Shown in pieces: positions 27,060 through 37,089 of a stretch of 51,288 nt of DNA. Numbering within the stretch: position 1 is the first letter of the stretch; each line of letters starts with the position of its first letter. The DNA comes from Bacteroidaceae bacterium. Lineage in GTDB: Bacteria; Bacteroidota; Bacteroidia; Bacteroidales; Bacteroidaceae. The notes below the pieces were generated by a model. It worked only from the letters and a program-made list of their open reading frames with translations. It was not told where the DNA came from and made no database searches. The stretch is taken from positions 1-51,288 of the forward strand of contig JAFYMP010000075.1 in assembly GCA_017556585.1 (NCBI GenBank), given 5' to 3'. A program made the translations under genes and the position numbers.

Positions 27060-28259
27060 TCAGATAAGACCAAGAATTACTTTATAGCTATGAACTTCGT
27101 CCGGATCGCCTATCTCTTTTCCCGGAACATCCGACAATTTTACACAACGATATATATGCTGACGCGGATTTACCTGGAAAGTTTTTAGCTTCATAACAAT
27201 ATTCAACGGTTTTGATGTTCCAACATCGTTTGTAAGGTTTGTACCTATACCGAATGAAACCCCTATTCTATCTTTAAAGTAGTTGTGGATTTCAAGAGCA
27301 CGATCAAAATCCAGTGAATCGCTGAATACTATGGATTTAGTTCTTGGATCTATATGGTAAGATTCGTATTTTGCTATCATCTTTTCTCCAAATGCAATTG
27401 GATCACCACTGTCATGACGTACACCATCATATAGTTTGGCCATATCCAAACTGAAGTTTCTAAAGAAGACTTCCGATGTAAAGCAATCCGGGAGCATTGT
27501 ACCCATGGCACCTCCATAAATTTCTGCCCAATGGCGCATTACATAGTAATTTGCCTCTTTAGGTCCCATAAAGGCAGCAGTTGCCATCATAAGTTCGTGT
27601 GCCATAGTACCTATTGGCTTCAAATCTTTTCTGATGGATTGATATTTCATTGCGAAATATACAGTTGATGAGCCTATAAAATACTTAGCATTCTTAGCCA
27701 GATAACCTGTAACACGATCTTCTACTGTATGCGAATAACGGCGACGCATTCCAAAATTAGCAAAGCGCAGTCCGTTTTCGTTAGAAATGGCAACCTTTCT
27801 TTCCAACTGTGATTCTATGTAGTCCCAATCTGGTTCACCAAGATTCATATATCTGTAATAAACCTCTGATACTGTGGAAAGTATGGGGATTTCATAAAGT
27901 GTTACCTTATAGATGTTATCGGTAGCCTCTATGTGTAGATGACTCTCTTCGTCCAATGATATGTTTATGATAGAGGAATCGAATCTGAATCCGCGCAACC
28001 ATTCAAAATAGCAACGTGGAATAAAATAGATATTAGAAAGACACCAGTTGAATTCATCATCGGTCAGAGCCAATGTTTCTAACTTTTTAAACTCCTCTTT
28101 CAGCATCTCTACAAATTCGGGTGTAAATTTCAGCCCGTTTCTGTCTGTAAAACTGAAAGTACCTATTCCTTCCGGAGTGGTTCTTTGATAATAGTATGAC
28201 ATTGAGAACTTGTACAGATCGTTCTCAATCATACTTATAATAGCGGTATCTTTCTGCAT
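27060..28259 (-). CDS. pncB: Nicotinate phosphoribosyltransferase PncB
   Basis: Makes nicotinate mononucleotide from nicotinate and PRPP in NAD salvage. 399 residues. It has the N-terminal DLYKFSMSYYYQRT, GTMAHELMMATAAF (with the phosphorylated-His region), GVRHDSGDPIAFGEK and SFGIGTNLTND for the PRPP/phosphate site. It lies 8 bases downstream of pncA, giving a nicotinamide-to-NaMN pair on one transcript. Confidence 0.96.
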   Translation of the reverse strand: MQKDTAIISMIENDLYKFSMSYYYQRTTPEGIGTFSFTDRNGLKFTPEFVEMLKEEFKKLETLALTDDEFNWCLSNIYFIPRCYFEWLRGFRFDSSIINISLDEESHLHIEATDNIYKVTLYEIPILSTVSEVYYRYMNLGEPDWDYIESQLERKVAISNENGLRFANFGMRRRYSHTVEDRVTGYLAKNAKYFIGSSTVYFAMKYQSIRKDLKPIGTMAHELMMATAAFMGPKEANYYVMRHWAEIYGGAMGTMLPDCFTSEVFFRNFSLDMAKLYDGVRHDSGDPIAFGEKMIAKYESYHIDPRTKSIVFSDSLDFDRALEIHNYFKDRIGVSFGIGTNLTNDVGTSKPLNIVMKLKTFQVNPRQHIYRCVKLSDVPGKEIGDPDEVHSYKVILGLI

Positions 28260-28267
28260 ATATTCTA

Positions 28268-28924
28268 TTATTTATACTCTTTTATTCCCTCTGCTTTCAT
28301 ATATTCCAGCAGTACGTCGTGGTTTTCTATGCAAGCAACACCATCCATGAAAACGCTGACATTAAAGCCAATAGCTTTACTTAGGCGAACTACTTCTTTA
28401 AGTGTTTCAAGCACGCAATATTCTGATGCTATACCACAAACTACTACATTGTCGCCTGCAATAAACATATTCTGATTATCGGCTTCAATATCTGTGAATG
28501 CACCATATTCTTCTTTTGTGGCATCCTTACCCTTTGTGTAGAACAACAGTTTTGAATCGTCCACATCGGCTAAAATACAATCAGGTATAGATGCGCCTTC
28601 TGTATAATGTACACAGTGAACCGGCCATATTCCACCCTCTTTTGAGAATGAACAATGGTTTGCCGGATGCCAATCCAATGTAAAGTAAAGAAGATCAAAA
28701 TTATTCTTTACATTGTTGATAGCAGGAATAATCTGTTCTGCATCCTTGGCAGGAAGTGTTCCGTTAATGAAATCCTTCTGCAAATCTACTGTGATAAGAA
28801 TGTTTCTTGGTTCCATACGAGAATCATTGTTGGTTTTCTGTTCTTTGTTAGCACACGAAATGGTTGTTATGGTTGTTGCTATAGCCATAACTGCAATCAA
28901 AAAGTTTCTGAATTTCATCTTCAT
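28268..28924 (-). CDS. pncA: Nicotinamidase PncA with lipoprotein signal
   Basis: Converts nicotinamide to nicotinate. The isochorismatase-fold catalytic set is complete: Asp47 (VDLQKDF), Lys131 (KGKD), Cys170 (GIASEYCV), and metal ligands Asp84/His86 (DWHP) and His103 (WPVHC). Unlike the usual cytosolic enzyme it starts with a signal sequence and lipobox ending at Cys24 (TTISC), which predicts export and lipid anchoring. Residues after the Cys (ANKEQK) lack the acidic surface-export signal of Bacteroides, so an inner-leaflet periplasmic position is as likely as the surface. pncB follows at 8 bases. Start ATG 28924 or ATG 28918. Confidence 0.9.
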   Translation of the reverse strand: MKMKFRNFLIAVMAIATTITTISCANKEQKTNNDSRMEPRNILITVDLQKDFINGTLPAKDAEQIIPAINNVKNNFDLLYFTLDWHPANHCSFSKEGGIWPVHCVHYTEGASIPDCILADVDDSKLLFYTKGKDATKEEYGAFTDIEADNQNMFIAGDNVVVCGIASEYCVLETLKEVVRLSKAIGFNVSVFMDGVACIENHDVLLEYMKAEGIKEYK

Positions 28925-28944
28925 AATTATTTATAAATGGAATG

Positions 28945-28952
28945 CAAATTTA
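28945..28952 (-). promoter_or_regulatory. -7 element of pncA-pncB
   Basis: TAAATTTG on the minus strand, 20 bases before the pncA ATG; the -33 region has no clear TTTG. Confidence 0.45.
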
Positions 28953-29039
28953 CTAAAATCTTTACTTAGGTATACTTTTTATGCATATAAAAGCGTAATT
29001 TTACACAAAAATTTGTTCGTAATTTATATTTATACATAT

Positions 29040-29936
29040 ATGATAGCACTAATATTGGCAACGCTATGCGCAGCATTATTTTCTATACTATTTAAAATAT
29101 TCAAACAGAAGAGTGTAGATTCCATGCCGGCTATAGTTTATAACTATTTGACGGCAGTGGTTTTAAGCTTGCTTTTTTCATACAACAATGGTTCTGAAGT
29201 AATAAATCCTGTTAGAACAGACTGGTTTGTACCCGCACTTATAACAGGGCTTTTTTTTATCTTGGGTCTCATAGCTCTTTCTGTATCTACAGCCAGAGTT
29301 GGTGTAGCTGTATCGACAGTATCCAGCAGGGCATCTATGATTATTCCCATATTGCTGAATTATATGCTTATTCCCGGTAGTGAAAAGCCTCAATGGATAG
29401 CCATAACAGTGATGTTGTTTGCTATGTTTCTGATTGTTTGGAAAAGAAGAGATGAAACGGTTGTTGGCAGCACCAAAGGCGTTGCTTGGGATATAATTAT
29501 ACCGCTGTCGGTGTTTTTTCTGTTTGGACTGTGTAACGCATTTCTAAAATTGGTACAGTATTCAATATCGTCAAACCCTAACCTTACAGATAATGCTGTA
29601 AACAGTCAATTATCCATGGTTACTTTTACAATATTCATAAGCGCTTCTTTTATAGGACTTTTGTTTGTTGTTTTTGATAAGCAATACTATTTGGGCATGA
29701 TGCTTAAAATGAAAAATCTATTGGGTGGTATTGCTTTGGGTGCAAGCAATTTTTTCTGTACATATTTGTTGATGATAGCAATGAAGAGTATAAATGCAGA
29801 AATTCTCTTCCCTGTTCATAATGTAGGTATAGTTGCAATTGGTGCTATAGCAGGATGGGGCTTCTATCATGAAAAGATGAAACCCCATCAGATTATCGGC
29901 TTTTTAATTGCCGTTATATCTATTTGCTTTCTGTAA
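29040..29936 (+). CDS. EamA/DMT-type membrane transporter
   Basis: About 298 residues with ten hydrophobic segments arranged as two repeats of five, as in EamA-family exporters (DMT superfamily). ATG 29040 is preferred; earlier in-frame codons give poor, non-membrane sequence overlapping pncA on the other strand. A conserved motif is seen in PVHNVGIVAIGAIAGWGFYHEKMKPHQIIGFLIAV, typical of the last two helices. The substrate is unknown. The stop codon directly abuts the stop of the convergent receptor gene, with no terminator between. Confidence 0.82.
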   Translation: MIALILATLCAALFSILFKIFKQKSVDSMPAIVYNYLTAVVLSLLFSYNNGSEVINPVRTDWFVPALITGLFFILGLIALSVSTARVGVAVSTVSSRASMIIPILLNYMLIPGSEKPQWIAITVMLFAMFLIVWKRRDETVVGSTKGVAWDIIIPLSVFFLFGLCNAFLKLVQYSISSNPNLTDNAVNSQLSMVTFTIFISASFIGLLFVVFDKQYYLGMMLKMKNLLGGIALGASNFFCTYLLMIAMKSINAEILFPVHNVGIVAIGAIAGWGFYHEKMKPHQIIGFLIAVISICFL

Positions 29937-32900
29937 TCAGAAGATATATTTCATTCCGAACTGAAGGAACCAACAGTTGTCACTACTTTTTAGGGTATCA
30001 AACTGTTTTGAGAGTAATCCCTCTTTGTTTGAATAGAGTGTGTATAGCGGATTACCTTCTGCATTGACACCTTTGTATGTAAGTATCTTGCCATTATTGC
30101 AGGCCGATGCTGTTTTGCGAACTCCTAATTTATTGGATATTAAGTTGGTAGCATTCATAAGATCAAGTGATAATTGAACTTTGTGAATATCGTTTCCAAC
30201 CTTGAAACCAATGTTTTCTACCACTCTTAAATCAAAGCGATTGAACCATGGCATACGTGCCATATTGGCTTCGGCATATTCTCCTTTGTGCTTGCTCAGA
30301 TATGGATCGTTGCATACAAAGTTCCAGAAAGCATCTTGTTGTTCCGCTGCAGTGTAGTTGCCATTATCTACAAACTTAACCTCCTCTTTTGATGCAGGTA
30401 TGTAGATAAGATCTGCCGATGAACCATCACCATTCATGTCGTTTGTGTACGAATAGCTGTAAACACCGGAATTCATACCTACGTAGTAGAGTCCGAACAT
30501 TGTAGAACTATATTTACCTGTATTAAGTGTATATGTGGCATATGCGCTTATCTTATCTGGAATTACATACGATGTACGTTTTACCTGTTCGTCATTTGAA
30601 CTGTTAACGCTAAGTGTATTCTTCCAGGTTGAATATAATGATGAACCTGTCATATCTGATACACTCTTTGATTCTGAATGTATGTAAGCCAGGTTTAAAT
30701 TTAAATTCTCCACAGGTTCTGCATTGAAAGAGAGACTTACACTATAGCTGTAACCGCGGTTTGTGTTTGTAAGCATTGCTGCGCCCCCTGTCACATTATT
30801 ATATATGTTTGTACCTTTTGTATTGCTCTTGTAATTGATACGATTATCAGCACCACCGAAACGTCCATAGCTGTTATCTGTGTATAGATTTAGATTCTCT
30901 GTCATCACAGCATTGATATCCTTGTTGTAGATACCTTCTGCAGTGATAGTAGCAGGAAAATCAACTGGTAGAGTCCAATCAACACCCAATGAAGTTTTGA
31001 ATACCTGCGGAAGCTTAAAGTCTTCACTTACAGCGCATAAAGTGGCGCTCTTTACAGCGGAATTCTGATTGTAAACGGCAGGATATCCATTTGCAGTCAG
31101 ATACTTTTTCAGGTCATCGTTGGTATGCAGGAAATTGTCTGCAAGTCCTGATAGCAGACCATTGGAATCGTCTTTAATCATTACAGTATTCTGAAGCATA
31201 TTGCTATAATTCGGAATATTTGTAAAGAAGACCAATGGAATACGGCCAGTAAAGAGACCTGCGCCGCCACGTACTACAAGAGTATTGCTGTTGTTGGTCC
31301 AGTTGAAACCTACTCTTGGAGATAACTGAACATTGGTGTTTGGCCATCTGCCTGTGTCGAAAACAGGCGAATTAAATCCCTCAGGAACAGCACCTTCTGT
31401 ATAGTAATGTGCAGTCCAATCTAACGATTTAAAAGGTTGGTTTGTCTCTATAGGTTGCAGATAATCAAGTAAATCTGCCCTTAATCCGTATGTTAGAATC
31501 AGATTTTTGAGCGGTCTGGTTTCGTTCTGTACATATAGTGAATATTGACCAAACGAAACTTTCGACATTGGGTCTGTTACATTGTCGTAAGGATAGGTGT
31601 AACCTAATGCTATAGGTGCCTTTCCCTGTTCAAAATCTTCTAATGAAGCGTATTTGTAATAACCGGTACCATACATTGTGTAACCTGTTTTTGCCTTTTG
31701 GCGCTCCATACTAATACCGGCAGTAAGAATGTTGTTTCCTGCAGTCCATCTAATTTCATCCTTTATGTTGAATGTGTTTGTAGCGTTACCTGTATTGTAT
31801 GAAAATGGTTCATAACCAGCACCCATAAAGATATCGCCATTACCATCCCAAATATCTATGTAAGGGAAGAGAGGCGATTCAGATCCACGTAAATTACTTA
31901 CCTCCGATATTGTTGCCAATAATCTGTTAGATAAGCTATTAGAGAAACGACTGTTCAATTCCGCTACAGCAGACCAAGCATCGTCATTTATGGTGTAGCA
32001 ACTGTTGCGGAATACATAACCTTTATCGGAAATACGATATGATGGAGCAGAAGTTCCAACTGTTGAATTATTGTTAGGTGTAGCCCATGAACTGTTGTTG
32101 GTAAGATTGTAACGAAGCATCAGATTGTGTTTATCTGAAATGTTCCAATCCAATCTGGCCAGTATTTTGCGATTCTGTACATTGCCGTTATTCAAATCAG
32201 TTGTTCCTGCTTTGTAGCCGTACTTACTTAAGGCTGTTGCAAAACGGTCCATATCTGCCTGGGTTACACGGCTTATCATAGCATCGGCATCGCCTACTCC
32301 ATCTGTAGAGAGTTTCCATTTTGAAATAGGTTGAGGCTGATCTTCATATTCCAAATTTGCAAAGAAGAATAATTTGTTCTTTACTATAGGACCTCCTACT
32401 GTAAATCCGTATGTGGTTTTTGACTCTTTTTCTCTGTTACCCAGTGAATAGCCATCTACCTTATTACCACGCATATTCTGATTTCTGTGATAGATATACG
32501 CACTTCCTGTAAGAATATTGCTACCCGATTTTGTTATTGCATTTATTCCGCCTCCGGTAAAGTTGCTTTGGCGTACATCGTATGGTGCTATAACCACCTG
32601 AACTTCGTCAATAGCATCAATAGATATTGGATTTCCGGCTGCAGGCAGTGCAGAGGTAGTTCCAAAGCTATTGTTTAGGCTGGCACCATCTATATTTAAT
32701 GTGGTAAGACGACCATCACGTCCTGCCATTGAATTATCGTTACCGCTGTATTGTGATAGCCTGGTATAATCAAGCAAGGTTCTGTTTATTGAAGGCAGCT
32801 GTTCAATAGTCTTATTGCTTATACGCATAGTCTGACCAGTTTTGGTCTCTATAAATTGCGTTCTTTCTGCTGTGATATTTACTGCCGATAGATTTTGTAC

Positions 32901-33224
32901 ACTCTCGTTAAGTTGAACATCAAGTACATATTGCTCTCCTAATGAAAGTGTAACATCTTGATTATAATCCTTATAGCCTATAAAGCTAAAAGTGATTTTA
33001 TAGCTTCCGGGACGTAGTCCTGAAAGTGAATAGACACCTTGACGATTTGATGATGTACCATAATTACTGCCGTACGATGTATGAACAGCTTGTATGGTAA
33101 CTCCTGTAAGGGGATCGCCGTTTTCATCAATCACTCGTCCTGCTATTTCTGTGGTTGTGTTTTGTGCAGACACAACTATAACTGCTGCAAACAATGTAAC
33201 TAATAAATAAACTAACCTTTTCAT
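29937..33224 (-). CDS. TonB-dependent receptor, Oar-like, with carboxypeptidase-regulatory N-domain
   Basis: An outer-membrane protein of 1095 residues. Signal peptide (KRLVYLLVTLFAAVIVVSA), then a carboxypeptidase regulatory-like domain at about 25-110 (IAGRVIDENGDPLTGVTIQ, GVYSLSGLRPGSYKITFSF). The plug domain follows (SIDAIDEVQVVIAPYDVRQSNFTGGGINAITKSGSN) and then a long barrel ending in the aromatic MKYIF. The plug pattern with many Asn/Gly is that of Oar-type proteins. No SusD partner lies beside it, so it is not a SusCD pair. Substrate unknown; adhesion/OMV roles are reported for Oar. It lies 57 bases downstream of aspS behind a hairpin. Confidence 0.9.
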   Translation of the reverse strand: MKRLVYLLVTLFAAVIVVSAQNTTTEIAGRVIDENGDPLTGVTIQAVHTSYGSNYGTSSNRQGVYSLSGLRPGSYKITFSFIGYKDYNQDVTLSLGEQYVLDVQLNESVQNLSAVNITAERTQFIETKTGQTMRISNKTIEQLPSINRTLLDYTRLSQYSGNDNSMAGRDGRLTTLNIDGASLNNSFGTTSALPAAGNPISIDAIDEVQVVIAPYDVRQSNFTGGGINAITKSGSNILTGSAYIYHRNQNMRGNKVDGYSLGNREKESKTTYGFTVGGPIVKNKLFFFANLEYEDQPQPISKWKLSTDGVGDADAMISRVTQADMDRFATALSKYGYKAGTTDLNNGNVQNRKILARLDWNISDKHNLMLRYNLTNNSSWATPNNNSTVGTSAPSYRISDKGYVFRNSCYTINDDAWSAVAELNSRFSNSLSNRLLATISEVSNLRGSESPLFPYIDIWDGNGDIFMGAGYEPFSYNTGNATNTFNIKDEIRWTAGNNILTAGISMERQKAKTGYTMYGTGYYKYASLEDFEQGKAPIALGYTYPYDNVTDPMSKVSFGQYSLYVQNETRPLKNLILTYGLRADLLDYLQPIETNQPFKSLDWTAHYYTEGAVPEGFNSPVFDTGRWPNTNVQLSPRVGFNWTNNSNTLVVRGGAGLFTGRIPLVFFTNIPNYSNMLQNTVMIKDDSNGLLSGLADNFLHTNDDLKKYLTANGYPAVYNQNSAVKSATLCAVSEDFKLPQVFKTSLGVDWTLPVDFPATITAEGIYNKDINAVMTENLNLYTDNSYGRFGGADNRINYKSNTKGTNIYNNVTGGAAMLTNTNRGYSYSVSLSFNAEPVENLNLNLAYIHSESKSVSDMTGSSLYSTWKNTLSVNSSNDEQVKRTSYVIPDKISAYATYTLNTGKYSSTMFGLYYVGMNSGVYSYSYTNDMNGDGSSADLIYIPASKEEVKFVDNGNYTAAEQQDAFWNFVCNDPYLSKHKGEYAEANMARMPWFNRFDLRVVENIGFKVGNDIHKVQLSLDLMNATNLISNKLGVRKTASACNNGKILTYKGVNAEGNPLYTLYSNKEGLLSKQFDTLKSSDNCWFLQFGMKYIF

Positions 33225-33239
33225 TATAATAAGATAAAT

Positions 33240-33276
33240 TTAAGGACTATGCCCGAAATGTTCGCACATAGTCCTT
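33240..33276 (-). terminator. Probable terminator of aspS
   Basis: 10-bp perfect stem (33242-33251 with 33267-33276) with a 15-base loop just after the aspS stop; the T-tract on the minus strand is weak (TTAAATTT). It may be an attenuator before the receptor gene, which shows no obvious promoter of its own. Confidence 0.55.
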
Positions 33277-33281
33277 TGTTA

Positions 33282-35039
33282 TTATTCCGGTAATTCTACC
33301 TTAAGATGAAGTTCATCAAATTGGGTTTGGTCAATAGGACCGGGGGCATCTAACATTACATCCCTGCCCGAATTGTTCTTTGGGAATGCTATGCAATCTC
33401 TGATGTTATCCAATCCGGCAAAGATACTAACCAAGCGGTCTAAGCCAAATGCCAAACCACCATGAGGAGGTGCACCAAACTTAAAGGCGTTCATCAAGAA
33501 ACCAAACTTTTCCTGTGCCTGTTCCGGTGTAAATCCAAGTATGTTGAAAATAGTAGCTTGCAGTTTGCTATCGTGAATTCTTATAGAACCACCACCAACT
33601 TCGTTACCATTTATTACCATATCGTAAGCATTTGCGCGTACACTGGCGGGATCTGTATCAAGCAGTGCTACATCTTCTGGCTTTGGACTGGTGAATGGAT
33701 GGTGCATAGCCATCAGCCTACCCTCTTCGTCGCTCCATTCGTACATTGGGAAATCAATAACCCAAAGACATGAGAACTTATTTTTATCTCTCAGTCCTAA
33801 TTGGTTACCCATTTCAAGACGCAATTCGCACAGTTGTTTGCGAGTCTTCATTGCATCTTCTCCACTTAGAATAAGAATCAAGTCGCCCGGTTCTGCATTG
33901 AAAGCAGCTTTAAGCTGCTGCAGTACATCCTGTGTATAGAATTTATCTACGCTTGATTTTACGTTACCATCTGCTTCAACGCGTGCGTAAACCAAACCTT
34001 TTGCACCTATCTGCTGACGCTTAACAAATTCTGTAAGCTGATCAAGTTGTTTGCGGGTATATGTTGCTGCACCCTTTGCACAGATACCACCTATATATTC
34101 TGCACTGTCAAATACTGGGAAACCATAACCTTTCATTATGTCCATCAGTTCTACGAACTTCATTTCAAAACGCAGGTCCGGTTTATCGCTACCATAGTAC
34201 TTCATAGCATCGTGCCATGTCATACGCAGGAAAGGTTCGTTCATCTCTATGCCAAGAATAGACCTGAAGAGATGTTTTGCCATATCTTCAAAAATCTGAA
34301 TAATATCTTCTTGTTCCACAAATGACATTTCACAGTCTATCTGGGTAAATTCAGGCTGACGGTCTGCGCGTAAATCTTCGTCGCGGAAACATTTTGCTAT
34401 CTGGAAATAACGATCAAAACCTGATACCATAAGCAACTGTTTCAGTATCTGAGGGCTTTGTGGCAAAGCATAGAACTGTCCCGGATTCATTCTTGATGGA
34501 ACAACAAAGTCTCTTGCACCTTCAGGAGTAGAATTTATTAAAATAGGTGTTTCTACCTCCATGAAATTCAAACTGTCAAGGAATTTGCGAATCTCCATTA
34601 CCATCTTATGACGCAGTTCAAGATTCCTTCTTACCGCTCCACGACGCAAGTCAAGGTAACGATATTTCATACGAAGATCGTCGCCACCATCAGTATCGTC
34701 TTCTATAGTAAACGGAGGAGTCTCTGCTGCATTTATCAGATTAAGAGAATTGACAATAATCTCTATATCGCCTGTAGGTATTTTTGAATTTTTGCTAGAA
34801 CGTTCATTAACAACACCTTCTACCTGAATTACATATTCACGACCAAGTTTATTGGCACGTTCACACAGTTCTGCATTGGTGCTTTCGTTAAATACCAACT
34901 GAGTTATACCGTAACGGTCACGTATATCTACAAAGACCATACCACCCATTTTTCTTACTTTCTGAACCCAACCTGACAGTACAACGTTACTGCCACAATC
35001 TGTAATTCTGAGTTCACCACAAGTTTTTGTTCTGAACAT
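33282..35039 (-). CDS. aspS: Aspartyl-tRNA synthetase AspS
   Basis: Class II synthetase charging tRNA-Asp. 585 residues, bacterial type with GAD insert. The OB-fold anticodon-binding domain is at about 1-105 ([21 protein letters not shown]). Class II motifs are FMEVETPIL (motif 1), [18 protein letters not shown] (motif 2) and [10 protein letters not shown] (motif 3). The end [12 protein letters not shown] is typical. It is divergent from the AraC-type gene and has a near-perfect promoter. Confidence 0.98.
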   Translation of the reverse strand: MFRTKTCGELRITDCGSNVVLSGWVQKVRKMGGMVFVDIRDRYGITQLVFNESTNAELCERANKLGREYVIQVEGVVNERSSKNSKIPTGDIEIIVNSLNLINAAETPPFTIEDDTDGGDDLRMKYRYLDLRRGAVRRNLELRHKMVMEIRKFLDSLNFMEVETPILINSTPEGARDFVVPSRMNPGQFYALPQSPQILKQLLMVSGFDRYFQIAKCFRDEDLRADRQPEFTQIDCEMSFVEQEDIIQIFEDMAKHLFRSILGIEMNEPFLRMTWHDAMKYYGSDKPDLRFEMKFVELMDIMKGYGFPVFDSAEYIGGICAKGAATYTRKQLDQLTEFVKRQQIGAKGLVYARVEADGNVKSSVDKFYTQDVLQQLKAAFNAEPGDLILILSGEDAMKTRKQLCELRLEMGNQLGLRDKNKFSCLWVIDFPMYEWSDEEGRLMAMHHPFTSPKPEDVALLDTDPASVRANAYDMVINGNEVGGGSIRIHDSKLQATIFNILGFTPEQAQEKFGFLMNAFKFGAPPHGGLAFGLDRLVSIFAGLDNIRDCIAFPKNNSGRDVMLDAPGPIDQTQFDELHLKVELPE

Positions 35040-35065
35040 TTTTATTCTTTGTTAGTTTCAATGCG

Positions 35066-35097
35066 CAAAGTTAGTGAAAAAATCACACGTTATCAAA
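35066..35097 (-). promoter_or_regulatory. Strong Bacteroidetes promoter of aspS
   Basis: Minus strand TTTG (35094-35097), 20 bases, TAACTTTG (35066-35073), 26 bases before the ATG: both boxes match the consensus exactly at the standard spacing. Confidence 0.75.
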
Positions 35098-35203
35098 GTA
35101 GTTATAAATCTTTAAACAGATATAAGCCGTATGTCACTCCATTTTTTTTATGTTTTTTTGAAAAAAAACTGCTCTAAAGGTGTTGTGATATGTTTTTATT
35201 TGT

Positions 35204-35211
35204 TAATTTTG
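35204..35211 (+). promoter_or_regulatory. -7 element of the AraC-type gene
   Basis: TAATTTTG, exact TAnnTTTG, 43 bases before ATG 35255. Confidence 0.5.
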
Positions 35212-35254
35212 CGTTAAACCTAACTAATAACTTGAACCAATTATTATAAAAACG

Positions 35255-35914
35255 ATGAATAAAAAGTCATCTTTGAATAGTGTTGCTTGTCTATTTCTCG
35301 GCAACTACGATGCTATGTTAATTACCATTCTGGTAATAGTGATAGGATTTGAAGTTTGGAGAATATATCTGTTGTTAAAAGTGAAAGATCAACGGAAAAA
35401 TTTACAATCTATAGATGTAGAAGAACTGCAAGAAGATAAAAATGAAGAGGTTGAAATACCTGAAAATTTACAGACATTACCCAAACTGTACGATTTTGAG
35501 AGTTATACTTCTGAGTTTTTGTATGATACACCAGAAACTCCCTATATGTACAATAAGAAGAGGAGAAAAAACTTTTTTGATTTATGTATAGAGACCATAC
35601 ATGAGAATATAAAAGAGGTGGATTATAATGCTAAGATATTGGCTGATGATTTAAATGTAGAACGCACTAATTTATATAAGAAACTTAAACCCTATACTGA
35701 TATTTCTCCACTTAAACTGATTAAGCAATTAAGGATAGAAAAAGCAATATCACTATTGGAGAATAGCGATATGCCGGTAGATTTTATTGTAAAAGAGTGT
35801 GGATTTAGAAACTATAAATCTATGAAATTGCTCTTTATGCAACATTTTTCTAAAACACCGGAAGAGTTTAGAGTAAAGGAAAGTGATGAGTCAAAATTGC
35901 AAGAGGAGAGTTAG
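35255..35914 (+). CDS. Membrane-anchored AraC-type transcriptional regulator
   Basis: 219 residues. A single hydrophobic segment at about 20-41 (AMLITILVIVIGFEVWRIYLL) is followed by an acidic linker and a C-terminal AraC/XylS double HTH (about 125-212). The HTH shows AKILADDLNVERTNLYKKLK and the second-helix signature VDFIVKECGFRNYKSMKLLF with KTPEEFR. This layout looks like the DNA-binding end of Bacteroidetes hybrid or one-component regulators without the large periplasmic sensor. It could be a complete small regulator or the remnant of a longer one. No frame damage is visible and the promoter is intact. Target genes unknown; the aspS promoter lies next to it. Confidence 0.82.
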   Translation: MNKKSSLNSVACLFLGNYDAMLITILVIVIGFEVWRIYLLLKVKDQRKNLQSIDVEELQEDKNEEVEIPENLQTLPKLYDFESYTSEFLYDTPETPYMYNKKRRKNFFDLCIETIHENIKEVDYNAKILADDLNVERTNLYKKLKPYTDISPLKLIKQLRIEKAISLLENSDMPVDFIVKECGFRNYKSMKLLFMQHFSKTPEEFRVKESDESKLQEES

Positions 35915-35935
35915 TCCAAACTAGTTTTGTAATCA

Positions 35936-35984
35936 AATAAAACGCAGCCGGAATTAAAGAGAAGATTCCGGCTGCGTTTTTCGT
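35936..35984. terminator. Strong bidirectional terminator
   Basis: 14-bp perfect GC-rich stem (35941-35954 with 35965-35978), 10-base loop, T-run on the plus strand (TTTTTCG) and A-rich flank giving T on the minus strand. It ends the AraC-type gene and the WG-repeat gene from opposite sides. Confidence 0.85.
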
Positions 35985-35987
35985 TAA

Positions 35988-37085
35988 TTATGGGATTATA
36001 ACATTTCCTTCCAGGTCTAAAACAGTTCTGTCGAAACTATTGCTTAATGTTACTTCAAATACACAACTTGAAATCATCTTTACTTCATCATAGATGGCAT
36101 CAGTTATGGGCATTCCTGTTACTCTGTTCATTATTCCTACTTTGTTACCGATGTAGTATTCAGAGAATTCAGATAATACATAACAAGTTTCTTCTGCACA
36201 ATAAATATCTTCCGGATATTCCAAGTAGTCTGAATAATCGTACATAAATGGAACTATCACATTTCCGTCCAAATCTTCCATCCACATCCTTCCATCTTTT
36301 GCCAAAGTGACAGTCTTATCAATATCAACATGAACATATTCGTATATGGCTGGTTTGTATGGCTTTAAATCGGGGCCTAAGACTCCATATAGTCCATCAT
36401 AAACCTCTCTGTATCCATTTACCGGTGATAGTATATATTCATACGCAGGTTCTACTACCCATTCCCCTTTCTTGTCAATAAGCCCTACTCTACCATTTAT
36501 ATCGGTCATTACGCAGTAGCCATTATGAAACACATAGTAATTGTTTTCATTATCATATTTTGGTAGTGGAAATTTGAATGGAATAACTACTTCGTTGTTG
36601 CGGTTTATAAAGCCTATCATTCCATCTTTGACTACAGCTGCTAATCCTTCTGAAAATATCCAGGCTTTTTGGTATTCTTTTGCCTCAATAACTATTTCTC
36701 CGGTGTGAACATTCAAATATCCACGTTTTTCAGGAAGCGCATATACTACAATAGAATCGTCATCGGAAATATCTGATATCCAATTCAGTTTTGGGGTGGT
36801 ATATTTTCCTGTTGATTCATCATATAACCTTATTTTATCATCGTGGAATTCGTGTATCCATATATTACCACAGATTCGTTCATCACGCCATTCGTATCTG
36901 CCAAAATTTCTGTAAATTACTCTTCTTACTCTTTTTGTAACTAAATGTGCAGCGTATAGACATAGCAATGCAATGATAATTATACGTACTGCCTTTGAAC
37001 ATTTCTTGAAGGTTTCCAGAACCTTTTTTGTAAATAATACACCGGCCCCTATCAGTGCCAGAATAAAATTCTTAATCTTTTTCAT
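35988..37085 (-). CDS. WG-repeat protein with N-terminal membrane segments
   Basis: 365 residues. Two hydrophobic segments (about 5-18 and 31-49, VRIIIIALLCLYAAHLV) anchor it. The rest carries WG beta-propeller-like repeats of about 40-50 residues: YLNVHTGEIVIEAKEYQKAWIFSEGLAAVV, GFINRNNEVVIPFKF, GLIDKKGEWVVEPAYEYI, MEDLDGNVIVPFMYDYSDYL, GIMNRVTGMPITDAIYDEVK. WG-repeat proteins are common in gut Bacteroidetes and of unknown function, probably ligand or protein binding. A hairpin lies immediately upstream (37090-37129). Confidence 0.8.
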   Translation of the reverse strand: MKKIKNFILALIGAGVLFTKKVLETFKKCSKAVRIIIIALLCLYAAHLVTKRVRRVIYRNFGRYEWRDERICGNIWIHEFHDDKIRLYDESTGKYTTPKLNWISDISDDDSIVVYALPEKRGYLNVHTGEIVIEAKEYQKAWIFSEGLAAVVKDGMIGFINRNNEVVIPFKFPLPKYDNENNYYVFHNGYCVMTDINGRVGLIDKKGEWVVEPAYEYILSPVNGYREVYDGLYGVLGPDLKPYKPAIYEYVHVDIDKTVTLAKDGRMWMEDLDGNVIVPFMYDYSDYLEYPEDIYCAEETCYVLSEFSEYYIGNKVGIMNRVTGMPITDAIYDEVKMISSCVFEVTLSNSFDRTVLDLEGNVIIP

Positions 37086-37089
37086 ATCG

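Noticed and set aside
29937..33224. SusC of a polysaccharide utilisation locus
   Set aside because: No SusD-like gene or glycoside hydrolase adjoins it; the plug pattern is Oar-like.
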